From Embiotoca jacksoni (lineage: Eukaryota; Chordata; Actinopteri; Embiotocidae): a stretch of 64,000 nucleotides of DNA. The stretch covers positions 62,001 through 126,000 of the forward strand of contig JAKOON010000100.1 of the NCBI GenBank assembly GCA_022577435.1. Reading direction: 5' to 3'. Below are positions 38,284 through 51,394 of the stretch, in pieces. How positions within the stretch are numbered: the stretch's first letter is position 1; each line of letters begins with the position of its first letter. Under the pieces are notes generated by a model. The model did no database searches, was not told the origin of the DNA, and saw only the letters and a list, made by a program, of their open reading frames with translations. Both the position numbers and the translations under genes were made by a program.

Positions 38284-39588
38284 ACAGTTTATTACAGCAG
38301 GGAGTTTGAGTTCGAGATCACATTGATTACAAGCTTACAGGTTATAAACAAGAGCTCAGGCCACCTCATTCGGAGGGGAAACAAAATGTTCGTAAACATC
38401 CACCACAGACGCTCATCCTGCTGAGAGCGTCGTATCGTTCGCTGTAATATCGGTAAAACGATGTCGCGGTAACGCCAATACCTTTGACTCGTTAACGGTT
38501 AGTTTAACGGACACGTGGCAACAACAACAACAACAGCAACAACAGCAAGCAGGACTGAAAGCGGCTAATCGGTGAATTTTCTACGATTTGATTAAACTAC
38601 CAATTGTTGCAGCGCTTTCTGGCACCGTTTTTAAAACTTGAAACCGGTCGGCCAGTCAAATGTGCATCATTTCACTCTGGATTTCCGTCACCTGCTTTGT
38701 AGACGTGGGAAATAAACAGTGGACACGTTTCGGTTGCAAAATCTTGCAGCACAATTTAGGGCAAAAAAAAAAAAAAAAAAATCGCAGTAGGTACTGAGGA
38801 TGAACCAACCAAAACAGAGCGATATGGGAGCTTTAGTAACTCTAGGAGCATCATTTTATTCAAAATTTTAATCATTTGTTTATTTATCAGTAACACCCTC
38901 CTCACCGACAGGAGGAGCGGTAAACTCTACATTTACAATTTCACCCGTAAAGTGACAGCAAAATGGCAAAATGGCTGTAAAGGTTTAGAATTTACTTTTA
39001 CAATATTTCAAAGTGTTTGCGTGTCTTAGGAAAGGTGGCGGGTTGTGTGTTATCAGATGGACTTGCTTTAGTGACTTTACTACAAAGTGCAGTTCATTGT
39101 GATTGATAGTGAAACAAGATTAAATCGTAGCTTCATAAATATTTTCCTCCTCGTCCGTGCAACGGTTTACAGTCACAGTACATTCACACGGAAACGCCCC
39201 GAGTTGTGTCGGGCGTCTCCTCGGTTCAGATCGGCTCCGACTCTTCACACTCAAGTCTGTAAATTTGACGAGCGCGATCAGATGAGAAAACGGGACTTCG
39301 TTTAAAGTGCCCCCCCCCCCCCCTTCCCCCCTCGCAGAAAATGTAAGAATATATTTCTTCGCTAAAACCACAAGAGTTCACAAAATGAGCTTCATTGGTT
39401 CCTTCAGCTCAAAGTGTTTATCGGGCACAAAGAAAAGATCATTTTAAACGCTCCAATTAGTTCAGTAAAAAAAAACAACACTTCATAAATAGTTTGACAC
39501 TCAGTTTTTTGTTTTTTTTTCAATCCGGACACAAATCAACTTTCTTCATGGTGTCTTTGTTTCGTCACATCTTCCCCTGTGGGCTCCT
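38284..39588 (-). other. Probable 3' UTR of the DOMON gene
   Basis: Sequence after the TGA at 39591-39589. The first convincing minus-strand AATAAA signals are near 38878-38884 and at 38293-38288, giving a 3' UTR of about 0.7 or 1.3 kb. It contains poly-A/T runs and a poly-C run near 39309. No coding potential is seen. Confidence 0.4.
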
Positions 39589-42500
39589 TCAGGCTGCCTT
39601 CAGGACAGACAGCGTGATCAGGCTCAGCAGGAGCAGCACAGCTGGAAGGGAGAAGAGACACACGGAGCGCTTATCAGAAAACATCTGGCAGTGAGATACA
39701 GTTTATTCTAGTTGTCGTGGTGAAAGAAGCAGCCAGTCGGGACAATAAGGCCTACCACCGTTGGTTGGTTATTATGGAGCGCATTTCTGTATGAAAACTT
39801 CCTTCCCGGTACTATATTCGCTCAATTAGCACAACCTGGACTCGGATAAGTGGCGGAAGCCTGACGGATGAATTCACCAATTTAAAAAAATGATTAATTT
39901 AGGGTTGTTGTTTTTTTTTCAAAAAAGATTTGGCCCAGAAAAAAAAACTAAATCATTTAACGATCCTACTTTAGTATAACATCTCCTGATAAATATTACA
40001 GCAGTCGACCTGTTTGTGTGCCTGTAGGAATTTTAAATATCGTATAACATCATCTAGATGTGATTTCGCCTTCCTGGATGCCTCGACATCTCCAGCGTGA
40101 ACAGGAAACGCCAGCGTGTTGTTTACCGTGAGACTGGAGAGCGCTGCCGGCAGCGGTGTCGACCATGTTGGAGATGTTCAGGGGGCGGCTGGTCAGGGCG
40201 ACCGCGAACGGCCCGAGGTTAGCTGAAAAATAAAGTACGTGAAGGTAAGCGGCTGAAGGGCGGAGTGACACGCCGCTTTTGAGTGCATTTCATTTATCTT
40301 AATATACGATGTCGGTAAACAGTAATTGTCCCGGTATCCAACATGTGTTTATTTACGTGGTAACGCACGCAGTCGAGGTCGCAGCGCACCCCGTCGGCGC
40401 ACTTACCTCCGTCTAGAGGTCCGGACCCGAGGATGATTCTGACGGTGTCCTGGGACATCCTGATGTTGCTGACGTTCACGTTGGTCACGTTGAACTCGCA
40501 CCGGATGATGTCGCCAGTTACAGTTCCTCGTATTTCCCGCACCCTCTGAAAACGTAACGGGACGCAAAGTTATGATAGTGGCAACGTGAAATGAGAAGGA
40601 AAACACAGCAAAGTTTAGCTCAGGAAATGAAAGGTTTTGGTTTCAAATCCTCATTCTGGCTCCGCCTCATTTGAATTGGATAAAAAAAAACATTTTTTTT
40701 TTGAGGACTTTTGAGGATAAATTTGTAGAGTTTTGGCAGCGTGTTTAAGCATATTATCTACAGAACATGTAAACTCTACATTACAGGCAATTTTCCGCAG
40801 AGGTTAACAGTTTTTAAAAAAACGATTTCTGACAACCGAGCCGCCTTTCGTTTCAGCCCGTGTGCTTGTTTGCATTATAAACGCTTTTAATGCGTTTATG
40901 TTACTTTTCCTGTTCCAAATAAAATGTCCGCAAGGATGAAGAAGGCAACGAGCGTGATGATGAATATTTAAGTGATGTCGAGGCCTCACCGTCTCGGAGG
41001 GAGTGAGGCCGTTGCTGGTGTTGTTTCTGTCGACTGTGCGGAAGAAGAAGCGCCCGTTGTCCGAGCTGTTTTGAATGCAGACGAAAAGCTGCGTGATGCC
41101 CTGAGAACAGAAACGGCGATTGATGGTTAACCACCAGGAAGACAAACAGAAACTTGAGCACCAAAAAAATTCCCATGACCTAATTGTAGTAGGACGGAGG
41201 CCGAAATTACTGGTATCTCGAAACCTGAAATTACATTTTTTTATTTTTGTCATTTGTTTTAACTAAAGACTTTAATTATCTTTAATTCTCAATAACTTTG
41301 ATTAAATCATTTTTTTGTAATATGATATTTTACAGAAAGCTGAAAGTAAGCATTTTATTTTATTTTTTTTTTTTTTTTTATATCAAAACTAACTGCACAA
41401 AAGTGCTCCTTAAATATATTTAAATTTAAAATAACTTTTAAAATAACCATTTTCCTTTTCAGTGACGCTTTATCTTTCGGGTCCATTTGCTAAAATTGAA
41501 GGGTTCCTGAAACGAGTTTATATATTTAGATATTTTTGATTAATCGGATGGAAAACATACTCGGGTTGTGATGTTAAAGTATTATAGAAAAAAAAAAAAA
41601 AAGCAACAATTCCCACACGAGCAGCCACTGACTGGTGGACAGTTACACAAAGTGCCATCGGACTGATCAAACTGTTAACTATTGCTGGAACACCACGATG
41701 GCGGTTGCAAAGAAAACACCTTATCTGAGCTACTCGTCTGTATCGGGAAGGTCTCCTCTCGCCCCCGTACTACCGTCTGCCTTTTTCTGACCTCCTTAGA
41801 TAATCGCGGGCTTTTAAGAATCCGCAGGTCAAGATTATCTCCTCCTCTTCTCTTGATTAGATGTCCAATTTCTAATCTGACTACAAGTAATACGCTTTAC
41901 TGAATGCATCTCAGGCGAAGAACATCACCGATTCCTTCAGCAACGGCTTCCTTACTGTGAACTTGAATTTCACAAAGTGTCTCTTCGGGGTTGGAAACGA
42001 GTCAATAAAGTGATGACACAGTCCGGGCAACAGTAGAGATTCTTGCTTTTCTGGTTTTGTCTTTCTGCTCATTAGGACTTTTTTTTTTTGCCTCGACTTC
42101 CTTGTTTGTCTTTGGATTCATGTTAAGCTCTCTTTTTCCTAGGAGTTGCTAGTTTGCATTCATGTGACGAGAGCACGTTTGATATGTTCCGCTATAGTCA
42201 GTAGGAACCTGATCACGACTCGACCACTGCGTATTGTAAACTAATCTTGCCGTTATCGAGGTGTCGGAGAAAAGTAACTTCATTTACACAGACTGTATGA
42301 AAATGTATGAATGTCAATATATGTTCACGCTTTGTGGTCAAATTTTGTATTTAAATATGTCTAAACAGTTTGTAACACCCAACATTGAACGTAACTGAAT
42401 GTTATCCGTAGAGGGAAAAATAAATGTCCTAAAATGTTCAAAACTAAACTTTATTTTTCACAAATTTGAAGGACGACACTGTTGTACCGTTTACAGTCTT

Positions 42501-44205
42501 TGTTTGCATAATACAAATTCTGTGTCGAAAGGAACATCCAGTCAGCCCTTATAAACTAAATGAACAACATATTAAGTCCATAAATGTCACACGCAAACAT
42601 CTGTTGATTGGCATAACCATAAGTCCCTGTCGACTTAGATCAATAAAAGGAAAGTAAATAAAGCAGAAAGTTCATGTGCCTTCGCTGGGAACATGGGCAT
42701 CATTATAATGTGTGGTTTAATAATTGTTGCTGTGTGGATGTAATTACCATAAACTCTGGCACAATATTTGCAAGATGACTGTCATTAACCTGTAAAATCG
42801 GGGATCGTAAAACTCGGGTTTGTACGTACTAGCAGTGGTATTTACATTTTGCTGGCTGTCTACAGAAGCATCCCGGTGGGAACGTCAGACTTTGCACGAC
42901 AGCGGTTCCCTGAACGCAGCATTACATTTGGTGGCAGTGAAACTGAACTGGATCGGTTGGGGGTAAAGATGAAGATTCAGTCGAGAAGAAAGACCGTGTC
43001 CAAACCTTGTTTATGTAAGCGCGTCTTTCATAATGACCAACAAAAAGTGCCAAATATTTGGTGGATATTCTGGCTTTAATAAACATTTCCCGCATTATCG
43101 TTTGATGCAAAAAAGATAATTGGCTTTTTCGCCTCTAGTTAATTTTGCCAGTTTTTGGCAAATGCTAGCTCTAAGTAACCATTACGATTACTATACATGA
43201 TTAGGACTATTGCAGTATTGATCTGAACTGAACTCGACCGAAACAATCCACCAGTCTTGCGTGTTGTACCTGGTCTGCGTCGGGGGTGAGCCCCAGTGCG
43301 ATGTACCCGGAGGAGTTTCCGCTGAGTTGGAGGGCCAGCTCGGTGCCGCTGGGAGCCATCGTGGTGCCGGCGAGCGCAGATCCAAACAGACAGGTGCTGT
43401 TCTCCGCCGGGTTGCAGTCAGTCGGTGTCTCTAAGCAGAATTTAGAGACTCCGCAACCGGTCCGATTGATGAGCACCTGGAAGACACACAAAACGAAACT
43501 CAAAAGTCACGGGGACAGTAAACGTCTTCTTTCGCTCGTCACTGTGTTTTTTTTTTCCTGCACTTCTTTGGCCTCCGCTGCGGTGAGACGTTGTTTGTAC
43601 GAGTCGGCTGATGGAAGATTATTATGGGATGTTATGCCTTTTTGGGACCCACACTGGGGGATGGAAATTTAAGAACCATCGACATCTGTTGTTTCAATTC
43701 TGACCGTCAAACGTCACTGACGTGCAACACTGGCGCACCCGTTTAAAACCAGGAACGCATTTGAATGCGACGTGAGGAAATGTAAAAAGAGATGTCCTGG
43801 ATTGCCTCTTCTTGGAAAACGAGCTAAAACATGAACATCACCAGAAACCTTTCAACATTTCTCAGTAAAAGCGTCCAAACGGTCGAATCCTCGAAAACCC
43901 TGGTATCGTTTGATTATTTCTACTGCATTTGGAAATCTCGAGATATCGTTGAAAAAAAAGATGCTGAATCGTGCTAAAACTCATCTGGGTTCGTAAATAT
44001 GTGAAGATGGTTGTTGATCAGCTGTAGTTTATCGCTTTAAAGTGCAAAGGTCACGGTGGTGTTGGGCCGCTGTGTATTGTGAGGATAAAGTTAATGGAAA
44101 ACCAACCGTTCCATTAACGGCAAACGACAAATGAGCTGTTCCTTGGACGCCCGGTGCCACGAATACCACGACGGTGGCCACAAGCAGGATCAGTACTCGT
44201 TCCAT
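39589..44205 (-). CDS. Short secreted, probably GPI-anchored DOMON protein (FRRS1-related)
   Basis: Six coding exons read on the minus strand: 44205-44107, 43476-43270, 41100-40990, 40545-40407, 40222-40127 and 39641-39589 (stop TGA). Joined they make 705 nt, 234 residues, all GT-AG and in frame. Residues 1-22 are a signal peptide (MERVLILLVATVVVFVAPG). Next is a cysteine-bearing segment (GCGVSKFCLETPTDCNP) and a single DOMON fold (SSGYIALGLTPDADQ...LFVCIQNSS), like the middle of ferric-chelate reductase 1. The last 17 residues are hydrophobic (AVLLLLSLITLSVLKAA) with no charged tail, preceded by small residues (AAGSALQ), as in GPI-anchor signals. There are several N-glycosylation sequons (NGT, NRT, NST, NSS, NNT, NVT). 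FRRS1 itself also has a reeler domain and cytochrome b561 helices, both absent here, so electron transfer across the membrane is not expected. Cell-surface haem or ligand binding is possible but inferred. hnrnpc converges on it from the left. Confidence 0.85.
41101..43269 (-). other. Large intron of the DOMON gene
   Basis: Runs between the two exons that encode the DOMON fold. It holds AT-rich sequence with short homopolymers (41364-41380, 41587-41602). No conserved frame or recognisable transposon is seen. Confidence 0.6.
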
Positions 44206-44898
44206 TCCTACCAGGATACAAAAGAAATTAACATTTATGCAAAAAAAAAAAAAAAAAAAAAAAAATCCTAAAAATTCCCTTAAACATTAATACTTTTATT
44301 CATGTCTCCACATTTGCCAATATTTTTCAGAAATTAACCACACCTCTGAGGTTAAAAAGTGTGTGAATCATTCATCTGAGTATAATTATAACAAAATATT
44401 GTGTGATAATTCTACTAAAACAACCCATTTGGTTGATTAAAAAGATGATAGAGACCGGAATGTACATTCTCATACAATAAAAAGTCCCAGAATTATGTCA
44501 GTGCCAACAAAATATACATAATCATATACATACTAAAGGTTAATTTAAGATACATGGAATAAATACAAATTGAACAGACCGTCTTGGCAACTTTCAAGGA
44601 CTTTGAGTAAATTAAAACACCTTAAAATTTAAATAACATAACATTTTTGATCATATGTACACAGGAATAATTCAGGGGTTTGTCAAACTATTTCATGGAA
44701 AATTATCTGTATTAAATAATCATATTTTGTACAGTAAAATAGAAAATGGGATTCCCTTTCAAATCATCTGCTTACACTAAATCGAATTCTTAAAATGAAC
44801 TTAATTGGTCTTTATAAAATAATAAAAACCTGATTACAAAAGGTACATATCCAGGAAAATCCTAATATAAAGTGTGATTAAAGTTTTGAGAGACTCAC

Positions 44899-45035
44899 TT
44901 GATGCTGTGAAGGTTAAAGTTGAACGAATTTTCTCTGTTCAGCTGTTTCTGCTCTTCTGAGTACGAGTTTGATTCCTGCAGGAACTTTCAACGAATGTAA
45001 AGTAGCAGCAATGTCAGCGTTGCTCAGCAAGTAAT
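44899..45035 (-). promoter_or_regulatory. 5' untranslated exon of the DOMON gene
   Basis: Read on the minus strand, a leader ends in a consensus donor (CATCAA|GTGAGTC, GT at 44898-44897), and the next exon starts at 44207 two bases before the ATG. A TTAAAA TATA-like element lies at 45066-45061, placing transcription start around 45030-45040. No ATG-initiated frame of note is found in the leader. Confidence 0.55.
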
Positions 45036-45066
45036 GCAGAAAGGGGATAGAGGAAGGACCTTTTAA

Positions 45067-48000
45067 CAGTATCCTGAGAGGGGGCGGGGCTTTCTCACAC
45101 CACACCTGTCTGAGCACCTGACCGCAAGGGGTGTTGCCATAGAAACTTTTTCCCTGAAATGAACACCGTCACGGCTCAACGGAAAAAAGTTCTCTCAACT
45201 GGAGTTTCTTTTTAGAGGTTACTTTAGCTCAGTTTAAATGACTGAACATTTCACACTTTGTGTTCTTAATAGAGAAATAAATTGAATGTGATGTTTCGGC
45301 TGAAATAAACCAATTCGTACAAACTGACGAAAAGTTTTCATACGCATGTAAAGTTTATCTTTGCGTGTAAAGCAATAATCATGCCTCTTATTTTTCAGAT
45401 GCACGAGGCAGCACTTTCAAACAGCAGATTCAAAGTGCTTTTCTTGCCGTGAGCCAAATGTGCCATCGACTATTACAATATGAATAAATTCAGAATAATA
45501 CAGAGTGCAAAGGATGAACTTGAAATACATTTATGGCAGTTATATTACTTAATAATTTGCATGTAGTCTAGAGAGCAAAATTATTATCAGTATGTTTATT
45601 GCAGTATTTTACAGTTAAATTCAACTGTTTGTTTGGCTTTTTGAAACAGAGTTTTATTCTGTGGTACACATGCTGATGAGTTCATTGTCACACTGACATG
45701 TGATCCGTCTTTGCAAAACAAAATAAACAAGGCGGTGTAACCAGTTAATGACTCGGCGTCGAAGAGAGAAACCAGATTGCTCGCTGGTTTTATGCCAAAA
45801 GTTGTGGTGAAACAAACATTCCTATCATCTGTCGTTTCTGTTTTTCGGGAATTTCTTGTTCATTACCCGAAGTCGACGGGATGGATTTTGATCGAAATCA
45901 TCCTGCTCGTACGTTTTAGTACACTAACAGAACGCCATAAAAAGGTGCAATATCATAGATTACTTTGACATACAAATCTACCGAGCGTGAAACGGGAAGT
46001 ATTTTGCTCAAATCTGACTTCATCACCTCAACATTGACAAAGATTTCGTTAAGTTTCTGTTCGATTTGGCCGAGAACCTGGTACTATATTTACCCCCCGG
46101 GCTGGGGTGTTTTCTCTGAGCACAAGAACTGATCAAATTTCTTTTGTTCTTACCGATGTTCTTTAAAACAGGCTGTGCGCCTCCTGAAACCCGTGAGAAA
46201 TTCAACAAAATGATGATTTAAGTCCCGAACAGACTTGTTGTTTGTGGTCTCAGATTTAAATGAAGTTTAAAAGGGAATTTCCAGCTGCAGTTTGACATCA
46301 AACCACTGACTTTAATTAAAAAAATATTATCTATGATTTTATATTTTCAAATTTTACCTTCTATGAAAGCGTCTTTTTCATTATGATTAACAGTTCACTG
46401 TTTATTCGGGAGACAAACTATTTTAGCTCATCTAGGAATCAGTTTTAAATATCTCCTTTTCAAATGACCCAACTTCCCTCCACTGTGAAGCTGAAAGGCA
46501 GCAGTACCATAAATCCCTGGAAAACTGTTTCTATTTCATAAATATTATATCAGTCTGACTGTATTACAAAGTACTGGTAGACAAATTAGCGACAGGTTCT
46601 TCTTCAGAGGAGTTACTAAGGGACATTTAGTTTAAAAAAAAAAGTTGAACTAACATTGATTGAGCAGGCTTGTCGTTTCCGCATTTAATAATGCTCTGAG
46701 TTATTGTTTGTTCTGCGTGTTTGATCACACAGTTTAAATAAGCTGTACCCTGTTCAGAGAAACAGAACAAACACAAGGAAACAGAGCACAAAGAAGCTTT
46801 TCCCTGAACAAAGTGGATGAAATTACGGTGCAGTGACGCTATTGGCTAGATGAGTTGGCCAAAATGTAAATGGCAGTGAATGGTGTCATTATGAAAGAGC
46901 TTATTAATAATTACATGTGATCATACTGAGCTTATACGGATGTTCAATGTTACAGTACAGCTTTGAAATGCACGTGTCATTTGTACAAAACTCAGGCTGA
47001 GATATAAAAATAATAGATGTCAAGCAATAAGTCATTTCACCACTTTTCTCCAGATTGAAATGTCTCAACAGCTACTGGATGGATTGCGATGAAATACTTT
47101 GGAGATAGTTATCGTCCACAGAGGAGATGAAGCCAAGGTGGAATATATCTGAGCTGTAAATTGTCTACCAGGAAAGTAGAAAGTTCCTGAGAGCTCCGGG
47201 AAGTGGGTTTGATGTCACCTGACATGGCAGGATTTATTTTGGTGAGAGGACAGAAATATTATTGTTCCAAAAATAAGGTGAAGCCAGAATTGGTTAGCCT
47301 AGTTTCTCAATGAATGAAGAGGTTTTTGGATATATTTTTGTATAAAACATAGGAAAGTGTATGTTTACACTCATATATGACCACAACATTCTGTAGAAAT
47401 ATGTTTTGACCTCAAATAGTCACAGGAACTGTTACTCATTAAATCACACTCCCAGATGTAATAGTTAGCTGTTGTCTGTCTGTTTTCCATTTGTCACAAA
47501 AATTGTTCCTCATTCTGAGACGATGACTGCCATCACCCATGATGCAGGTAAAACAAGTAAAACATTCATCTGAAGAAAGTTCGGACGTCAGAGAAAATAA
47601 AAAAATCTAGAGTCATCACTTCCTTCTCCTCATTGCATTTCTCAAGAGCTCAGATATTCAAACATTCAGACATGTATTTTGATTTCGGGGATCGTCTTAT
47701 GTAAACACATTTGACTTTGTTACATAGGTGATAACAACCTCCCAGCCCACTCGCCTTCTATCGATAAAATTTGGTACTTTATGTGGTCGTAACTGCTTTT
47801 ATGGAAGGCACGTCACCATTTTACAACATCGTACATTAACACTATGTACACATAAATGAAAGGCTCTGTTATAAAAACCCTGAATCACCCTGAGAGGGAG
47901 CAGAATATTTATACGCCTGTTTTTTTAAGTGTATGTTTTCTTAGTTAACTTTTTTATTTATAGACTCTTGAGATAAGAATGCAAAGGAGTACGATAAGAT

Positions 48001-48813
48001 ATGAGCGTAACACCTTTGGAAAATAGACCCGCAACAGGAACCCGGAGCTATTTCACCATGTTATTGAATCTATTGTTCAAGAACTTCCCCGTCAACACTA
48101 GACTGATATAAACTGTGCAGTGTTGTTGTTTTTAAAACGTTTTTTGTTGGTTTTAAGTTGTTTTTTCAGTGTTCAACATGATTTCTGTGACATTAAAGCT
48201 CATAAAGATGGTAAACCCACATTAAGATGAAATAGTTGACCAATTAACACCCACACAGTGCAGAGCCATCTTTACTCTACAAAAACTATCATTATTTGAT
48301 TGAATTTTTATTTTTACTTTAGCTTTTTATTCATGATTTGCAAATTGGACAACATATATTAGAACTTCAGACAATTTGTGAGTAGTTAGTATTTAGGGAA
48401 GTAATTACTTAACTTATTCTTTTTTCGAAGGTTCTTTACAAAGAAGTATGACCGCGCATGAATTTAAAAATATTTTTTTACAAATGAAAGTAATTTTTTT
48501 TATTAGTAAACTGCAATTAAATAATCAAAAGTAAAAGAAACATTATGCAGGAAATAATAAGAATATGCTGGATAATTATTTGTGTGAATTAAGTAGTATT
48601 TTACTAACGCAGTTGGTTTAATTGGGGGAAAATGGACCCGCTTTATTTAGAGCTGGGCAGTATGTTCATTTATCAGGAAGTTTATTTTAAGTTGTAGTGG
48701 TTTAAAAAGTCAGTTTTCTATTTGAAATTTGGTGAAGTAGAAGTATGTAGTGCTGCATGATGGAATAGTTCAAATGGAACTGCAATTTTATCCCATTTCA
48801 GTGAGTAAACAAG
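45067..48813. other. Intergenic stretch between the DOMON gene and the Tc1 element
   Basis: AT-rich, no open frame over about 65 codons. The only recognised element is the interspersed repeat at 47050-47200. Confidence 0.6.
47050..47200 (+). repeat. Teleost interspersed repeat (ATGTCTCAACAGCT type)
   Basis: GAAATGTCTCAACAGCTACT followed by GGATGGATTGCGATGAAAT and CACAGAGGAGATGAAGCC. A related copy in the opposite orientation is at about 55990-56135 (TGAGACATTTCAG, GGTGGCGCTAGAGTCAGAGG). Confidence 0.6.
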
Positions 48814-48815
48814 TA

Positions 48816-50438
48816 CAGTGGTGTGAAAAAGTGTTTGTCCCCTTCCTGATTTCTTATTTTTTTTGCATGTCTGTCACACTTAAATGTTTCAGATCATCAA
48901 ACAAATTTAAATATTAGTCAAAGATAACAAGTAAACACAAAATGCAGTTTTTAAATGAAGGTTTTTATTGTTAAGGGAGAAAAAAAATCCAAACCCACAT
49001 GGCCCTGTATGAAAAAGTGTTTACCCTCTAAACCTAATAACTGGTTGGGCCACCCTTAACAGCAACAACTGCAATCAAGCATTTGCGATAACTTGCAATG
49101 AGTCTTTTACAGCTGTGGAGGGATGTTGGCCGACTCATCTTTGCAGCGTTGTTGTAATTCAGCCACATTGGAGGGTTTTCCAGCACCAACCTCCTTTTTA
49201 AGTTCATGCCGCAGCATCTCAATAGGATTCAGGTCAGGACTTTGACTAGGCCACTCCAAAGTCTTCATTTTGTTTTTCTTCATCCATTCAGAGGTGGACT
49301 TGCTGGTGTGTTTTGGATCATTGTCCTGCTGCAGAACCCAAGTTGGCTTCAGCTTGAGGTCACGAACAGACGGCCGGACATTCTCCTTCAGGATGTTTTT
49401 GGTAGACGGTAGAATTCATGGTTCCATTTATCACAGCAAGTCTTCCAGGTCCTGGAGCAGCAAAACAGCCCCAGACCATCACACCACCACCACCATATTT
49501 TACTGTTGGTATGATGTTCTTTTTCTGAAATGCGGTGTTACTTTTACGCCAGATGTAATGGAACACACACCTTCCAGAAAGTTCAACTTTTGTCTCGTCA
49601 GTCCACAGAGTATTTTCCCAAAAGTCTTGGGGATCATCATGATGTTTTCTGGAAAAAATGAGACGAGCCTTCATGTTGTTTTTGCTCAGCGGTGGTTTTC
49701 GTCTTGGAACTCTGCCATGCAGCCATTTTTGCCGAGTCTCTTTCTTATGGTGGAGTCATGAATACTGACCTTAACTGAGGCAAGTGAGGCCTGCAGTTCT
49801 CTGGATGTTGTTGTGGGGTCTTTTGTGACGTCTCGGATGAGTCGTCGTTGCGCTCTTGGGGTAATTTTGGTCGACCGGCCACTCCTGGGAAGGTTCACCA
49901 CTGTTCCATGTTTTCTCCATTTGTGGATAATGGCTCTCACTGTGGTTCTCTGGAGTCCCAAAGCTTTAGAAATGGCTTTAGAACCTTTTTCAGACTGATA
50001 GATCTCAACTACTTTCTTTCTCATTTGTTCCTGAATTTCTTTGGATCTCGGCATGATGTCCAGCTTTTGAGGATCTTTTGGTCGACTTCACTTTGTCAGG
50101 AAGGTCCTATTTAAGTGATTTCTGGATTGAGAACAGGTGTGGCAGTAATCAGGCCTGGGTGTGGCTGGAGAAAGTGAACTCAGGTGTGATAAACCACAGT
50201 TAAGTTATGTTTTAACAGGAGGGGGCAAACACTTTTTCACACAGGACCATGTGGGTTTGGATTTTTTTTTTTACTCCCTTAATAATAAAAACCTTCATTT
50301 AAAAACTGCATTTTGTGTTTACTTGTGTTGTCTTTGACTAATATTTACATTTATTTGATGATCTGAAACATTTAAGTGTGACAAACATGAAAAAAAATAA
50401 GAAATCAGGAAGGGGGCAAACACTTTTTCACACCACTG
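48816..50438 (-). mobile_element. Tc1-like DNA transposon, both ends present, transposase broken
   Basis: A 1,623-bp element flanked by TA on both sides (48814-48815 and 50439-50440), the target duplication of Tc1/mariner. Terminal inverted repeats are about 210 bp, starting CAGTGGTGTGAAAAAGTGTT. Each arm has a second inner copy of the GAAAAAGTGTTT motif (about 49003-49022 and 50223-50246), the IR/DR arrangement of Sleeping Beauty-like elements. The transposase lies inside on the minus strand. The element sits just left of the apolipoprotein L-like duplication and appears to be a later insertion. Confidence 0.93.
49034..50054 (-). pseudogene. Frameshifted Tc1-like transposase
   Basis: Three frames together cover a Tc1 transposase. 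The N-terminal helix-turn-helix region (MPRSKEIQEQ...GLQRTTVRAIIHKWRKHG...) begins at 50054. The catalytic region has LWTDETKV, VMVWGCFA, QQDNDPKHTS and WPSQSPDLNPIE, the expected DD34E signature. The frame is lost by a one-base deletion near 49714-49723 and a one-base insertion near 49383-49405, with another break near 49115-49130. No functional enzyme can be made from this copy. Little else has decayed, so it is fairly young. Confidence 0.9.
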
Positions 50439-51394
50439 TAAATGTACTTGTAACACTCCACTAGAGGCATTTACTGAGAATAAACAATAAAATATAGAAA
50501 TCGGACATGTCAAAGCACAAGGCTTTAAATAAGGACTATATTTATGATATAAAGATTAAACCTATAACAAAAACAGTATTATGTGAGTATGACATATGCT
50601 TATATAATGATACACATGATCACAGACCTGTTTTATACCCCCGGTTCGGCCCTCTGTCTCCCACAAAACATCCACTGAAATCTGAAATCTGTATTTTAAA
50701 AGCCCCCAAAACCAGCTCGCTCTTTTTTTTTTATTAGTCTTATGTTTTTGTATATTTTTCTATGCGTGAACACAAAAAAACTATTGCGGGATGTGAGATT
50801 ATGCACCTCAAAGACAAAACAAAGAGACCAAATTCACTTGACTGTAACTCATAATAATTTATAGAAAAGAGTGTTTACCCGTATAAATATGCAAACAGCG
50901 AACATATAAAACTACGGACACACCCGTAGTGCATACAGATGTTAGAGTGCTATCTTTAAGAAGTGGTAGTGTTCAACCTGAGAGCGGGGACAGACGTGGA
51001 GGAGACGACGCCCGGTTAAAGTGCGCTGAGTGGAAAAAAAAACAAACCTGTCACAGTTTAAGATGAAGAAAAATGATTCTTCTATCCACTTGGTATATTG
51101 GTATGTTTGTCCCAAAAAAAAAAAAGCACGATACGGAGTTAAAAGAGTCCCACTAGTTTTACCCTGAAACACCAACAATGAGGAAAGTGACTGACACCAA
51201 CAGGTTTCAGAAACAAACTGTGTGTTGAGGTTTCGAATACATATTTCCAAGTGAAGCATTGACAAAACTAATCCGAATGTTAGGAGCCAATCCCGACGTG
51301 TATTTTGCATTAAATCTGACGTTGGTTTACAGCTGCTTGGTAGTGCAAAAAAAATTAAAAAAATAAAAAGTCGTAGAGGTCGTTCAGGTTAAAA
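50439..51394 (-). other. 3' flank of terminal exon copy B
   Basis: Likely 3' UTR and downstream DNA of the distal terminal exon. A minus-strand AATAAA (TTTATT on the plus strand) near 50731-50738 would give a 3' UTR of about 660 nt. It is homologous but diverged relative to about 54060-54990. Confidence 0.45.
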
